NCBI RefSeq assembly: GCF_020085105.1
Contig: NC_058055.1
Location: 13,035,822 to 13,099,821, forward strand
DNA length: 64,000 nucleotides
DNA from: Siniperca chuatsi
Taxonomy: Eukaryota > Chordata > Actinopteri > Centrarchiformes > Sinipercidae
Reading direction: 5' to 3'
Positions 1 through 11,875 of this stretch are shown one piece after another. Under the pieces are notes generated by a model. It saw nothing but the letters and a program-made list of their open reading frames with translations. It did no database searches and was not told the DNA's origin. Positions within the stretch are counted from its first letter, which is position 1; every line of letters starts with the position of its first letter. The position numbers and the translations under genes are program-made.

Positions 1-25
1 TGTTTATCCTGTGTGTCTTTCCCAG

Positions 26-2855
26 GTACCCCTAGTGGCAGTGGACTCTTTCTTTTATGGCAAACTGGTCATTGCTCCACTCAATATTCTGCTGTATAAT
101 GTCTTCACACCACATGGACCCGATCTATATGGTAATATACAAGAGCACACATCATTAATGTATCATTTTATATCATGTTGGCAAAACATCAGTCATAAAA
201 ACAGAACCTGATGTTGCCCATTCAACTCAGGGGGCACATGCTCCCTCAGTTTATTTGAACTCTATTTTGTCATAAAGTACTTTTCATAATGTTTAATCTT
301 TTTTTTTTGGCCTGACAATTATATTTTCATAATATCTAATTCAGAAAGTAGTACTAGTAGTAGTAGTACTTTGGTAGGCTGCCTGGTTCCTTACAGCAAC
401 TGCAGAACAAAGAGGCTGCATAAGCTAAAACTGCATTGTTTTATTTCAGCCACAAGCCTACAGTCAGTGATAGTTGTTTTATGTGTGCTGTGCGCAATAC
501 AGAACGCAAGGTATAGTTTTTATAAGTGGACAATCTCAAATCACACAAAGAAAACGGTAGGACCTTACTAGAGCTGGTCAGTTATTTAGAGGATCAGAAA
601 TAACATTCCAGAGCTAACGAGAGAGCTGCACTGTTTTTATTGGACTCTAGAGGGCATACCATCATCAACAATAGCATATAAAACCCTTTGAAAGTGTGCC
701 AATAGGTTGTATTCCTCTCCATTAAGTTGGCACAATATTTATAGGACCTTTTGAACTTGAGTCTCCAACATCATTATTTAATGTTTTATCTATTAAATTC
801 TTTACCATTCCCTCTCCCTTTAAGTAATATTGCAATAGCTTTACAGTTATGATGTTGTTTTTATTGTGATGGTCTGTACTTGAGCTGTGATATTTAGCAT
901 ATTTTGTGTGATTTTCAGGTACAGAGCCGTGGCATTTCTACTTTGCAAATGGAATCCTAAACTTCAACCTGGTGTTTACTCTGGCACTGTTTTCGCTGCC
1001 ACTGACTGCTCTCATGGAGACACTGTTACACAGGTTCAATGGTGAGGACTGTGGGTTTTTCATACACTAGCACAAAAAAAAAGACTAAATGTTGTCATTG
1101 CTTGCACTTTTTGGGGGATGGAAAGAGTGTTAGTCGTCTGCCTCAGGAGAAATATGTGTAATAATAATAATAATAATAATAATAAGTAGTGTGGTAGTGA
1201 CTCACTCCTTCACCTCATTGTCTTGGTGCTCTCCTGTTTACATTTATCAGCATAGTTAGTTTTGGGAAACAGATGGAATGCTGATATGATGTAATCAAAT
1301 TATTTTTGGTGTGATGTCAATTTCTAAAGCAGCCGCTCTTGTGATTTCATATGGTTGTGCACACATGTTTTCTGCAGTGCAGAACCTGGGCCGTCCATAC
1401 TGGCTGACTCTGTCTCCCATGTATCTGTGGATGTTGGTTTTCTTCACCAGACCCCATAAAGAAGAGCGTTTTCTCTTTCCCATCTACCCGCTCATCTGCC
1501 TCAGCGGGGCAGTAGCCCTCTCCTCTCTTCAGGTGTGTTTTTCCATTTTCCAATTTTGGCTTTGGTAGTCTGTGTTAGTTGGCTTCATTTGTATCAGGCC
1601 CTTTTTAGTCATGAATGTGCATGTGAAATTAGTTTTTACAGATTTATTTTATTTCCTGCAGAAATGCTACCACTTCCTGTTCCAGCGGTACCGGCTAGAG
1701 CACTACACGGTCTCCTCCAACTGGTTGGCTCTAAGCGCAGTCGTGGTCTTCACAATGCTGTCACTGTCTCGCTCTGTCGCCCTCTTCAGAGGTATGTGTA
1801 CACACAGACACTATTCTCCAAAGCACCAGTGTCAGGCAACAAAAAGCAACAGTTCAAGATGGATGAAATTTGATTTTTTTTTTAATGTCTACAGGCTACC
1901 ACGCCCCTCTGGACCTGTACCCAGAGTTCCATCGCATTTCCAAGGATCCGACTCTTCACTCAGTCCCTGAAGGCCGGCCTGTTAGTGTGTGTGTGGGCAA
2001 AGAGTGGTACCGCTTCCCAAGCAGCTTCCTTCTACCACTCAAGTCAGTATCTAGGATTCCTACACAGGTCTTCAATGTCTAATAAAGCATGGAAAGTGTA
2101 TTTTGTCATTTCCAGATATGACTGTGACTGTGTCACTTGCTGATTCAGTTTCTCTTCCTAATCTCCAGCTGGCAACTGCACTTCATTCAGTCTGACTTTA
2201 AAGGGCAGCTGCCTCAGCCATACGCCTCTGGTCCTCTGGCCACACAGATCATCCCAGCTAATATGAATGACCAGAACCTGGAGGAGCCAACCAGATATGT
2301 TAGTCACTCAGACATGTGCACGTATTTTTGACACATAGTTAATAGTAACTGTATTTTAATTATGAAATTTCTACTCTGGGCAGGTGGATTTACGGCAGTG
2401 CCACTACTTAGTAGACCTGGACACAGATGAAGAGACTCCACTTGAGCCACGTTATTCAGCCAGCAAAGAGGAGTGGAACATCATCGCCTATAAGTCTTTC
2501 CTTCAAGCATCAAGGTATTTTCCCACACGCATAATTTACACAGAAATAGAAAAAAAACATGGCTCCCAAATCTTCTGAAGATCATTCAAATTTAAATCTT
2601 TAAATTTTAAAAATCTTAATGTATTGTAGCTTAAAAAAATGTACTTGGAAAAACTCCCATCTATTTTTCCTGCGTACAAAGGCTTACAAAGGACTGATGC
2701 AGTTTTTCAATAAAACATTTTTTTCTCTCAGGTCATCGCCTCTCTTCAGAGCATTCTACATCCCGTTTATATCAGACCAGCACACCACCTACAGGCGCTA
2801 TGTCATCTTGAAACCACGGCGGCAAAAGCAGCCTCGTAAGCGGACCCATGGCTGA
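26..2855 (+). CDS. alg9: ALG9 alpha-1,2-mannosyltransferase, 3' part (partial)
   Basis: ALG9 is a multi-pass ER membrane enzyme that adds alpha-1,2-mannoses from dolichol-phosphate-mannose to the lipid-linked N-glycan precursor. Eight exons are seen: 26-131, 919-1041, 1378-1532, 1662-1791, 1895-2042, 2169-2298, 2384-2514, 2732-2855 (TGA 2853-2855). All join in frame through GT-AG introns. The first visible exon reads DSFFYGKLVIAPLNILLYNV, followed by the HGPDLYG and EPWHFYF motifs. Later exons carry the GT22-family loop PHKEERFLFP, then FQRYRLEHYT and the tail segments GKEWYRFPSSFLLP and CHYLVDLDTDEETP. Identity rests on strong recalled similarity to human ALG9. The N-terminal half, including the catalytic lumenal loop, lies left of the window. 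The donor after exon 2169-2298 is a weaker GTTAGT. The protein ends in a basic tail (KPRRQKQPRKRTHG). The gene converges on layilin. Confidence 0.95.
1160..1185. repeat. (TAA)n microsatellite in alg9 intron
   Basis: About eight copies of TAA/ATA follow exon 919-1041 of alg9. Confidence 0.9.
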
Positions 2856-3445
2856 CCTTTGAACCTCAACTTGGTCCCAAGTACAAATCCTAACATCAGA
2901 AATCAATCACTTCCCCTCAAAGCAGCTGGTATTTGTGAGTGTGTGCTTGTGTGCGTGATTGTTAGACACGTGTGCATGCATGTGTTTTGAAGTATTTGTC
3001 TCATGAAGCATTTGAAGATATCAGACCCTTTAAGGACATTATGTCTGCTTTTGGGCTTGTGTGCGTGAGTAATGAGAAAATGGTATGCATGCAGGTGTGC
3101 TTGGCAGGTATCAGCTGGATCTGTATGTCAAACATTTTATCTCAGTTTCTGTGTGTGTTTGGCTGTGTGTAAATGAATGTCTTAAAGTGGATGCACACTA
3201 CAAGATTTTACATGGATTTAGCCCAGGGCAGGCCGTTACACAAATAGACGTGTTTTTTTTTCATACTTTACTTAAAAATGTGGCCTGAATGGAAGAATTT
3301 TTATGAATAATTAATGTAAAAAATCTTGTAGTGTTTGCTTGTCTGCACTTGAACAGTATCTTATTGTGTGCTCTGTTGGGTGTGAGTGGTGGAGATGAAT
3401 GAAAGCTATGGTGCGTTATTAATTTAACTTGGAATGTTAATAAAA
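2856..3445 (+). other. alg9: alg9 3' UTR with poly(A) signal
   Basis: No coding sequence follows the stop. AATAAA at 3439-3444 is the first canonical polyadenylation signal and would give a 3' UTR of about 600 bases. It is rich in TG-containing stretches. The extent is inferred, since no transcript evidence is available. Confidence 0.55.
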
Positions 3446-4054
3446 ACATGATTGACTGCAGATACAACCCTCCTGTTTTTTATAGGGACAGTAAAATCAC
3501 TGCACCACACGCCGACAGATTCAATTCTAATCTCATTTTATTTGAAGATTTCTTTATGTAACAAACATACAAACCATTCTCACTTATAGGAGAGATGTCA
3601 AGGCATTATACATTCTGAATAAATAATAATAACAATGCTGTATTTTATCATTCTCTTCAATATCATGCCATTGCTGTGGTCAGGCTGCAGGCACTCAAGC
3701 TGAATTCACTGTATGAGCCAACTTTCCACTTGCTAGCATTGTTTTTGGCTGTCTTTGCTTTACTCGATAGGAGACAGAAAGCCATTAATAAATAAGGGAG
3801 AAAGTGTATCAATGAAATTCAATTCAAGTTCTGGCCATGTCAAAACACACTTGCAGCACATAAAATATCCAGCCTTGGCTCCCTCAAGCAGTATTGGTTT
3901 ATTGTTATTGTGTCTTAATCTGTTTGAGGTAGCCTGTTTATATCAGGTGAATTTAGGTGTGATTAAAACATTTTCAGGCACAGCAATCATAAGGGTCCAA
4001 GACCTTAATAGTTACCAAGCAAGGGCAGCATGACAAGGCCATGCAAACAGGCTG

Positions 4055-4056
<2 letters not shown>

Positions 4057-4090
<34 letters not shown>
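4057..4090. repeat. (CA)n microsatellite
   Basis: About 17 uninterrupted AC dinucleotides. An open frame running through it (poly Thr-His) is an artefact. Confidence 0.95.
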
Positions 4091-4092
<2 letters not shown>

Positions 4093-4514
4093 TTTTATTG
4101 TCAAAGTCGCTCATATTCACCCAGTTACATCTAAGACACTCCATGCTATTACTTGAGGGAGGTTATTATTGTATCGCCTCTGTAAATTTTGATAATATTG
4201 TAATGTGTGGAGGCAAAGGTGAGATGACATGACAAAAGTCATCTGGCCCACCTCATTGTGAGTTCATGTTTAATGTGAGTTTGAGCTTTAACTTGGCTTC
4301 TTTACTGGGCCTCCCCAAAGCTGGAGTATGCACTGCCTCTGAAGGCCCCCAGGTGTCCTGTGTGTACGTTTGTTTGTGGTAATTTAACTAAATGAAAATA
4401 TGTTTGAGATATGCATTGTTTAAGCACAACATTAACTCAAATGATTGGGGCATAGACAGGTCCAGAGAAATGATCTAGTCTTGAGGCCAGGCCATGTAGA
4501 TCAGCTTGTGTTAA

Positions 4515-4818
4515 AAGAGTACTCCAAGGATTTAGCATTACGCTGTAACATTGTCTGACTCACGATGAGCAGTTTTTAAAAAAGCATTAGAATCATGGAG
4601 CAGAACCAGAGATATCATCTTTTTATTCCATGTAATCTTCTTTCTTGTCAAAACCTGGATCCTGCATTACCCACAATGCAACTCAACAGGCGAAAGTTCC
4701 GTTTGAGATTCGTGTGTGTTATGCTAGTAGCAGCTAATGTAGATTCGAGCCACTAGCCTAAATCAGAAATGAGGAGCGGGCTACAGACTTTGATGTGCAA
4801 AATTGGTGGAGTTCCCCT
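4515..4818. mobile_element. MITE-like element with TTAA target duplication
   Basis: The left end is TTAA (4511-4514) followed by AAGAGTACTCCAAGGATTT. The right end, read on the minus strand, is TTAA (4819-4822) followed by AGGGGAACTCCACCAATTT. The two inverted ends match at most positions over about 20 bases. The central 300 bases have no coding capacity. The TTAA duplication is the piggyBac-type signature, but family assignment is inference. Confidence 0.6.
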
Positions 4819-5605
4819 TTAATATCTAATCTCAAAGTGTCAATTCACCCAGATTACAAAAACATTTTTTCCTCACTTGCCTGTAGTGGTGTAGTGTCCA
4901 ACAATGCAGATTGTTTTGATTTTATTTGTCCAGGTTTTGAGATATTTGTCTTTGAGTGCTGCCACCTGAATATAATAAAGGTGAATGGATTTGCGGTGCT
5001 CATAGAACTGAGAAATTACATTTTAAAAAATCAGCAGTAGTGTATCTGTCTAGAAACAGTGTCCGTGATAATACACAGACTCTTTATTCACTAGAAAGTA
5101 GTTACAGTGAAAGCTGTAGGTCTGTGGATTATTCAGAGTAACCTGGACAATGTTTTGGAAAGATATGTTGCTATTGAATTATTTAAATATAATTCTCCAG
5201 TGCTCTGAGAACCACAACAAAAATTTAATTTACCTCCTTTAAATTGGGGTGGATGCTCAGGAACTTTAGAAAATCAAACCCAAACTATCTGCATGGCTGG
5301 ACACTACCACAGATAAGTGACAAAATGTTTTGGTTTTTTTGTAATTTGGGTAAACTGATGCTTTAATTAAAGTTCATATTCCTAAAGAAATTTGTTTTCA
5401 GTTACCACAAACTAATTGCCACAGGGGCCACAGGTTGAACTGTGGGGCCAGTGACAAAATATAATTTGAGCACGTCTCACCTGATTTTAATCCCCTGAAA
5501 GGCTTCAGAAACATACCATACAAACAGTCTTTTTGCCATTCTTTTGTTCCTGTCCACAATCACACAAACACTGCTATACACACAATAAAGAAGCTGTTTA
5601 GAGGA

Positions 5606-8600
5606 TCAGTAGCTTTCTCTGTTGATCCATTCTTGTTCATTGAAGTATCTCCTTCCGCCATCAAGATTCAGGCCATTTCTGTAGCAATCCAGATTTGCTT
5701 GGTTGGATTTTCGGTTTCCATAGGTTCCGAGGCTGGTTTGGTAAGTGTCCTCCTTGCCGTTGGTGATGTACGTCTGATAGAGGTCAGCCTTTACTGTGTG
5801 ACCTCCAAGCCTCAGTTTGGGATCATAGAGATCACTCCCTCCTCTGATACTGCCATCATACAATCCGTGGTCCCTGTACACACTGCTGCCGTAATGCTCA
5901 CTCTTTGTTGTACGACGACCTAGACTCCTGTCATAAAACTCTCTCTGCCCAGTGTCATTCAAGTCCCTCTTTCCTGAGCGGCCCAAGCTGGTGTCGTAGA
6001 AGTCGCGGGTGCCACGACGCCCAAGGCTGAGGTCATTGAGGTCAAAGTTGAGGAAGCCGCTCTCTGTGCTGGCAAGCGTCACAAAGCCGCTCTCTGTGTC
6101 CCGACCCCCCAGGTTGTCGTAGTCACCTGTCGGTGTGTCAGGGGAGGAGCATAAAAAGGAGGTGATTTTGGCGTGCGGGCGAGTTGAAACCAGGTCATCG
6201 TCCTTCTGGGAGCGAATGACGTTATAGACGTCAGTTGGAGTCGTGCTGGGGCAGACGCCCGGGTCTGTCTGGCATACTTCTGATTTCTGCTGTTTCCTCC
6301 TTCTGTCTCACGCACAGAGAAGCATAAATAACAAGACACCGCAAACATTAACATAGAATTATACCGGGACCAGACTTTACTGTTTGTACAACAGTTTTCC
6401 TGAAGTGAATATCAAAATAGTGAAGCTCATGATCTTCATTCTTTATTGAAAGTGAGGTGTTGATTTGACTTAACAATAATTTTAAATATCAGTGTCTTAA
6501 TGAACTGATCCTACTAACAAGTATTGCCGAAGAAGCGAAGGCCTGATAAAGTTTATTTCTCTGTGCCATAGACCTCTATTGTTATCCAAAAGCTATTACA
6601 AACACATTAATGACCCACACCGTTGCACTGGTTGACATGTTCCTTTATTACGATGAACATGGGCGCTGTAGTTTGTTTTCAAACAAATCCCACATACAGT
6701 GGTGTGCAAAAGTGTTTGCCCCCTTCCACAGCGCTGTAAAAGACTCCTTGCAAGTTATCGCAAACGCTTGATTGCAGTTGTTGCTGCTAGGGGTGGCCCA
6801 ACCAGTTATTAGGTTTAGGGGGCAATCACTTTTTCACACGGGGCCATGTCGGTTTGAATTTAGTTTTCACTTAATAATAACAACCTTCATTTAAAAACTG
6901 CATTTTGTGTTAACTTGTGTTATCTTTGACTAATATTTAAATTTGTCTGATGATCTGAAACATTTAAGTGTGACAAACATGCAAAAAAAAAAAATAAATC
7001 AGGAAGGGGGAAACACTTTTGCACACCACTGTACATCGTCCTGCTGCTGTACTCACTAGCGTGTGTTAATCCTCAGTTGAAAATAGTTCCCAGCAAATGC
7101 ACTATTTCCTCCTGTTTGACTAACGTTTGATAGAAACTACAGTGTCTAGCTCTCTTAGAAAATTTTGTAGCCTTTTAAAAAATAAAATGAAACTGAACAT
7201 TTGTGAGCCGATTTTAAAGATTTCATCTTCAGTAGGAAAAAATGGGCTTGTAGCTCAGTGCAAAGTCAGAAAGTATTGAGAGGTGTACTAAAACATTGTT
7301 GGTTTCGCTCTTTTGATGGAATTTGTTGACAATAAGAAAAATATAGAATAACACCAAACTAAAGTTCACTAATTAAGGACACACTGTTATGTTGTGGTTT
7401 TCCTACGGAACGAAAATAATCACAAAATGTTCTTAATTTATTATATTATATTTTGGAAATGTTAGAATAAGCAACATGATGTTGCTTCTTGATGACTGTA
7501 GCTTATATATAGTCCTGGGTTTTTATAACAATAATGCATTCTAGTAGGTTATATTAACAAAATAAATAAATATAGTAACTAAACTGCCTTGTGTTTTCAA
7601 CTCCCGCCCCTTTGCCTGAGAGAAGATTTGGAACAGTCTGCTCAGTAATGACTATATTAATGCTTGAGTTATAGTAGATCAAAGGTCACTGCAGGAAATT
7701 TTTCACATGGTGATTGTTGGAAATCTTCAGGTGAAGTAAAACTTTTGTTTGTCTTTAGCATTTTGCTTTGTTTTGGATCCTCACCGTCTGACAAGCAGTT
7801 TGAAGCAGCAGACTCCAGTCACTGTCAGTAACAGCAGTATCAGGGGAATGGTGGGAATGATGATGTAAACCAAATTCAGAGCTAAAAGAGACACAGACAA
7901 CAGAGAGATACAGATTTAGTGACTATCATGTTGACATTTGGATATGACAGTATCAGAGTAGTGAGTGTATACTGGGTCAGTCAACCTGTGTTTCTGTCCT
8001 GGTTGTGGTCCCTTGGATTCGGCGGCAGCACAGTTGAAGGGAAGACATCTGTAATGAAAAGCATCCATGATGGTCAGACTGTCTCACTGTATGATGACCA
8101 CACTCACTTTCAAAGTATCCAAAATGTCTGCTAAATCATATGTTATATGACATTTTTTTAACAATCACACTGAGCACATTTACTTGTTTGAGTGGAGTTG
8201 GGAGAAGGGGAACGGCCCTGTGGCTTCTCTGTGGAGAAAATGAGTTACAGTCAACAATGTAAAAAGTATTTTCAAAGTAAAAGAATGTTCAAATACTGTG
8301 TCAGCAGTACCTGCAGTGTATTTGCAGATGAAGTTGTTCTTTGTTTCGCAATTATCATCGTTCCACTGGAACATGTAGCTCCCCTCGAAATCAGAAGGAG
8401 CGGATGGTTGGTGATACATCACCACACACACCTCATAGCCGCATGATGGCTCATCCCTGTGCCAGTTCCTACAACAAACACACACACACAAAGCACATGT
8501 ACAAAATCACTTAACTGCTTTAACGGAAATCTTTACAAAACTTACATTCCCATATAAAAAAATAATTAAATAAAGTTTTAAAAAAAGGCTGGGTATCAAA

Positions 8601-10154
8601 CCTCAATACTTTTTAAATACGTCTGAAAAGTGTCTGTAGCACCGACTATTGAAAGCTGCAGAGTACTGAAAGCTGGCATCGAATGTCTGATCAAATTTGT
8701 AGTCATATTTAGCTATTCTTTGATCTTAAAGTTTGTAATTACATTTTTAAAAAAATTGGTAGTTTAGACTGTTTTATTCAAAGTTTTTGGGCAGATGCTT
8801 GTGTTTAGACAACATTAGACGTAGTCAAATAAATTGGCCAGGCTGACATATCGGCCTATATAAGCTTGTTGCAGATATCTGTATCTGCATATGTGGGCTG
8901 ATAAGTGATAATTAAGAAATTGCAGTTCAGAAATGCCAAAATATGTTAGAGGTAATTTAGAAACAGTGTATCCATTACATAGTTTGCCAAAAAATTAAGG
9001 GATCCTTAACAAAAATGTTTGTTTATGTTATGTACTTTTTGAAAAAAGACTGTCAGCCAATATATCATATCAATATACATCAACTCTCAAAATCAATATC
9101 AGTATAGGCCAAAAAAATTCAGTGTTGATCGTGCCATAGACAACATTTATCATTTGAAAACTTTGGCTTCTTAAAAAAATGGTTTTGTAGAAAAAAATAT
9201 TTTTACAGTCTATTTGTCAAAGGATGTTTTTGTTTTTGTTTTTTGATACTGAAACTCAGGTAACATATCAGCACTAGTATCAAAACATTTCAAACGATAA
9301 CCAGATTTCTGTGGGACCTCACAAATGAGGAAACACCTTCCTTCAACACACATTCCTCATCATACAATCAGCAGTGAAAATGAACCAGTGCAAAACCATT
9401 TCATATTCACTTCATTACTCTAAAATTCACTTTTGACCCCTTGACCCTCTAGATAGCTCCACCCACCTAAATGTAGAATTGCTGCCATCCAGCCAATAGT
9501 ACTGTGAGGAGCACTCTGAGCTGCTGCCCTCGTCTCCATGGCTACGGCGGAGACCTATCCAGAAGTCTCCATCAGTTGGGTGGAGCTCTGTGATGAGCTG
9601 CTCTATGACCTCCTGCTCAGACACAGACTCCACGCTCAGCAGCTGCCCCCCGTCCCGTCTGCAGGCGAGCTCTGCCTCAACGAAGTTCAGCTTCCGTCGG
9701 AGCTCGGAGTAATAGGCCAGCTTGTAACACGGCCTCCCTTTCCCTGCCTTGCACACACGTTGACCTGCACCCACACACACATACACCTGATTACACATGC
9801 CAGATATCACAAGCCTCACATATCACAAGCTAAATACCCTCCTATAGTAGCCTGTACCTACAACTACAGAGATGGAGTTAGTTGTAGAAGCCTTTTATAA
9901 AATTGTATTTTTTGAAGGAGTGTGTTGCCTACCTCTGGCTTCAAATATATCCGCTTCAAGAGCCAAACATCCAGCATAGAGTCAGGAAGGCAGGCCATGA
10001 GGAAACCAAAGATAGATCCACAATTGAATCAAGAGTTCATGTCTTTGTGCTATGTTGTGTTTTTTGTGTGCAGCTTACCTGTAATAAGGCTTGTGGCTGC
10101 AGATGGTTCAAAACATAAAAGCAGGAGGTGACAGAAGATTGTTCGCAGGTCCAT
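5606..10154 (-). CDS. layn: Layilin (C-type lectin-like transmembrane protein)
   Basis: Layilin is a cell-surface hyaluronan receptor whose tail binds talin and other ERM/FERM proteins. Six exons on the minus strand: 10079-10154, 9467-9764, 8311-8468, 7986-8048, 7785-7881, 5606-6302, totalling 1389 nt (462 aa plus stop). The start at 10154 opens a signal peptide (MDLRTIFCHLLLLCF). The C-type lectin domain spans about residues 33-177, with FWIGLRR, NWHRDEPSCGYEVCVVMYHQ and WNDDNCETKNNFICKY, near-identical to my memory of human layilin. A short stalk is followed by a TM segment at about 200-224 (LNLVYIIIPTIPLILLLLTV) and a basic RRRK stop-transfer. The tail has two ESGF motifs (301-304, 311-314), a layilin hallmark. 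Residues 315-462 form an extension rich in SLGR and FYD/LYD, longer than the tail of the 382-residue human protein. Chondrolectin is the nearest alternative but lacks the ESGF tail. Confidence 0.92.
6697..7031. mobile_element. Tc1/mariner-type MITE in last layilin intron
   Basis: Terminal inverted repeats of about 30 bp begin CAGTGGTGTGCAAAAGTGTT at 6697 and the same on the minus strand from 7031, differing by about one base. TA dinucleotides flank both ends (6695-6696, 7032-7033). The element is 335 bp with no transposase frame. A poly(A)-like run lies near the right end. TA target duplication plus TIRs fits a Tc1/mariner non-autonomous element. Confidence 0.8.
8826..9135. repeat. Dispersed repeat, copy 1 (second copy at 47915)
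   Basis: AT-rich intronic sequence in layilin. It shares ordered blocks with 47915-48300: an ATAAATTGGCCAGGC block, a GAAATTGCAGT-CAGAAATGCCAAA block and a TTTAGAAACAGTGT block. The copies are diverged but clearly related. Confidence 0.65.
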
Positions 10155-11147
10155 CTTTGTCGGTTGTAGTCTGTTCACCACCACCTCTTATATTTTTGTT
10201 TAGTCTTTTTCATTCCGCTGTCTGTTCATCAGTGGAGCTCAGGTGAAACCAACTAAACTCTACCTGAACCTTAAGAGGTGAGCTGTAGCTTCAGGTGGAA
10301 GAAAATGCTCTAAAAAGGTTTAAATTCAAAGAGAAAGCTAAAGAAGTGCTTAAGAGGCAAATCCTGTTTTATCTGCTGAAAGAGAGAGTGTGTGAGACTG
10401 AAGGAGGGGCAGGAAGAGGAGGAGAAAAGACTGTGCGTGTTTGGGAGGGGGCTGTAATCTGTTAAGAGCAGTCTTAATGATTGGAAGAAGAGGCTGCATC
10501 GATCGCAAGACATCTAATCATGCAAGTGCTTCTCAACGTAAACGCTGACAAGAGGCAGATTTCACTCCTTCCTTTATTACTTAAGCTTTGGTATTATTAT
10601 TACAAAAGTGTTACATGAAAATGATCTCTTCTAACTCGATCAGGGATATTTTAAAATACTTATCCCAGGTCCATCTTCAAGGTGCATTGCAGTGTTCTTC
10701 CTTTGTTGTGTTTCAGTACAGAGCATGACAGATAAGCCTCTGAAAAATTGGTTTCCAATCTTAAATATTTCTCTGCAACATAAAATATTTAAAACAAAGT
10801 TCAGAAATAAATATCCTTATATCTCAAAAATCTGCTTCATCAGGACTGTGCGGGTGTGGTTTGATCAGATTAGATTGATCGTGACCTGGCAACACAAGCA
10901 AACAACCCCACAAGTGCCATCACTTTTTCATTCAAATGTTGTAAATCCTAATTGGCGCAAGGAAATGCATGACCTCACCTTTTTCCAATCGAACCCTGTC
11001 CACTTCAAACCATTGAAAAAAAAAGCAGACAAGAACACAAATACAGACAATCTGTCTTGTAAAATAACTTTGACAATTTTGTGATATAATAATAAACCCA
11101 TTAAAATCAAAGAAATAATGTTAGTTTGATTTTGGGAAATACCTTTA

Positions 11148-11875
11148 TTCGCTTTCTTGTTGAGAGTTCAATCAATACCACTCTCATGTCTGTATGGTAA
11201 ATACGAAGCTAGAGTAAGCAGCCAGTTAGCTTAGCACAAAGACTGGAAACTCGAAGTACACGTGCCAGCCTCAGCTGTCAGTCAGATGTCAAACTCCCTT
11301 TTTATATCATCAAATAACTAAACTTATCAGAAAAATTAACACTTGAACATACATCAGCATGATAAGAACTACCTAAAATGACAGAAACCATCTTTAGGGA
11401 AAATGTACTTTGAGTTTTTAGTTTGGCTCATGTCTCATCCGCTAACATGGAGGGGGCGAGGTTTATGACCTATACTGCAGCCAGCCACCATGGGGCAATC
11501 GAGATGTTTTGGCTTCACTTTTCGGGAGCTGCCATGTCGTCCATCTTTATATACAGTCTATGGGAGACTCCAGGAAGTTAGCTAGCAGGAAACAGCTAGC
11601 CTGGCTCTGTCCAACTGTAACAAAATCTGCCTACCAGCACCTCTAAAGCTCACACATTTTATCTAAAATCAAACAAACGAGATACAACATGTTAATTAGT
11701 GAGCTTTAGAGATGCTTGTAAGTGGATTCTTACCTTTGGACAGAGTCAGACAAACTGTTTTCCTCTGTTTCCAGTCTTTATGCTAAGCTAAGCTAACCAT
11801 CTGCTTGCGGTAGCTTCATATTCACCGTACAGACATGATAGTGGTATTAGTCTTCTGATCAACTCTCAGTACAGA
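11148..11875. mobile_element. Foldback MITE with long inverted arms (family A, copy 1)
   Basis: The left arm (11148-11255) has GAGAGTT, CATGTCTGTA, AATACGAAGCTA, GTTAGCTTAGC and AAAGACTGGAAAC blocks. The right arm (11755-11875) carries the same blocks in reverse complement and opposite order. A second nested inverted pair (AGCTCAC...GTTTGTTTAAT type) lies inside. Five partial or diverged relatives occur elsewhere in the window, so it is a dispersed family. Confidence 0.75.

Larger units (their letters stand above)
3446..5605. other. alg9-layilin intergenic space
   Basis: Tail-to-tail spacer without supported coding sequence. It contains a CA microsatellite near 4057-4090 and a TTAA-flanked inverted-repeat element at 4515-4818. 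The layilin 3' UTR probably starts at 5605 and runs leftward; a minus-strand AATAAA (plus-strand TTTATT, 5083-5088) is a candidate poly(A) signal. Confidence 0.6.

Noticed and set aside
7240-7300. Possible tRNA-like GTAGCTCAGT motif
   Set aside because: No matching acceptor stem, anticodon arm or T-loop around it.
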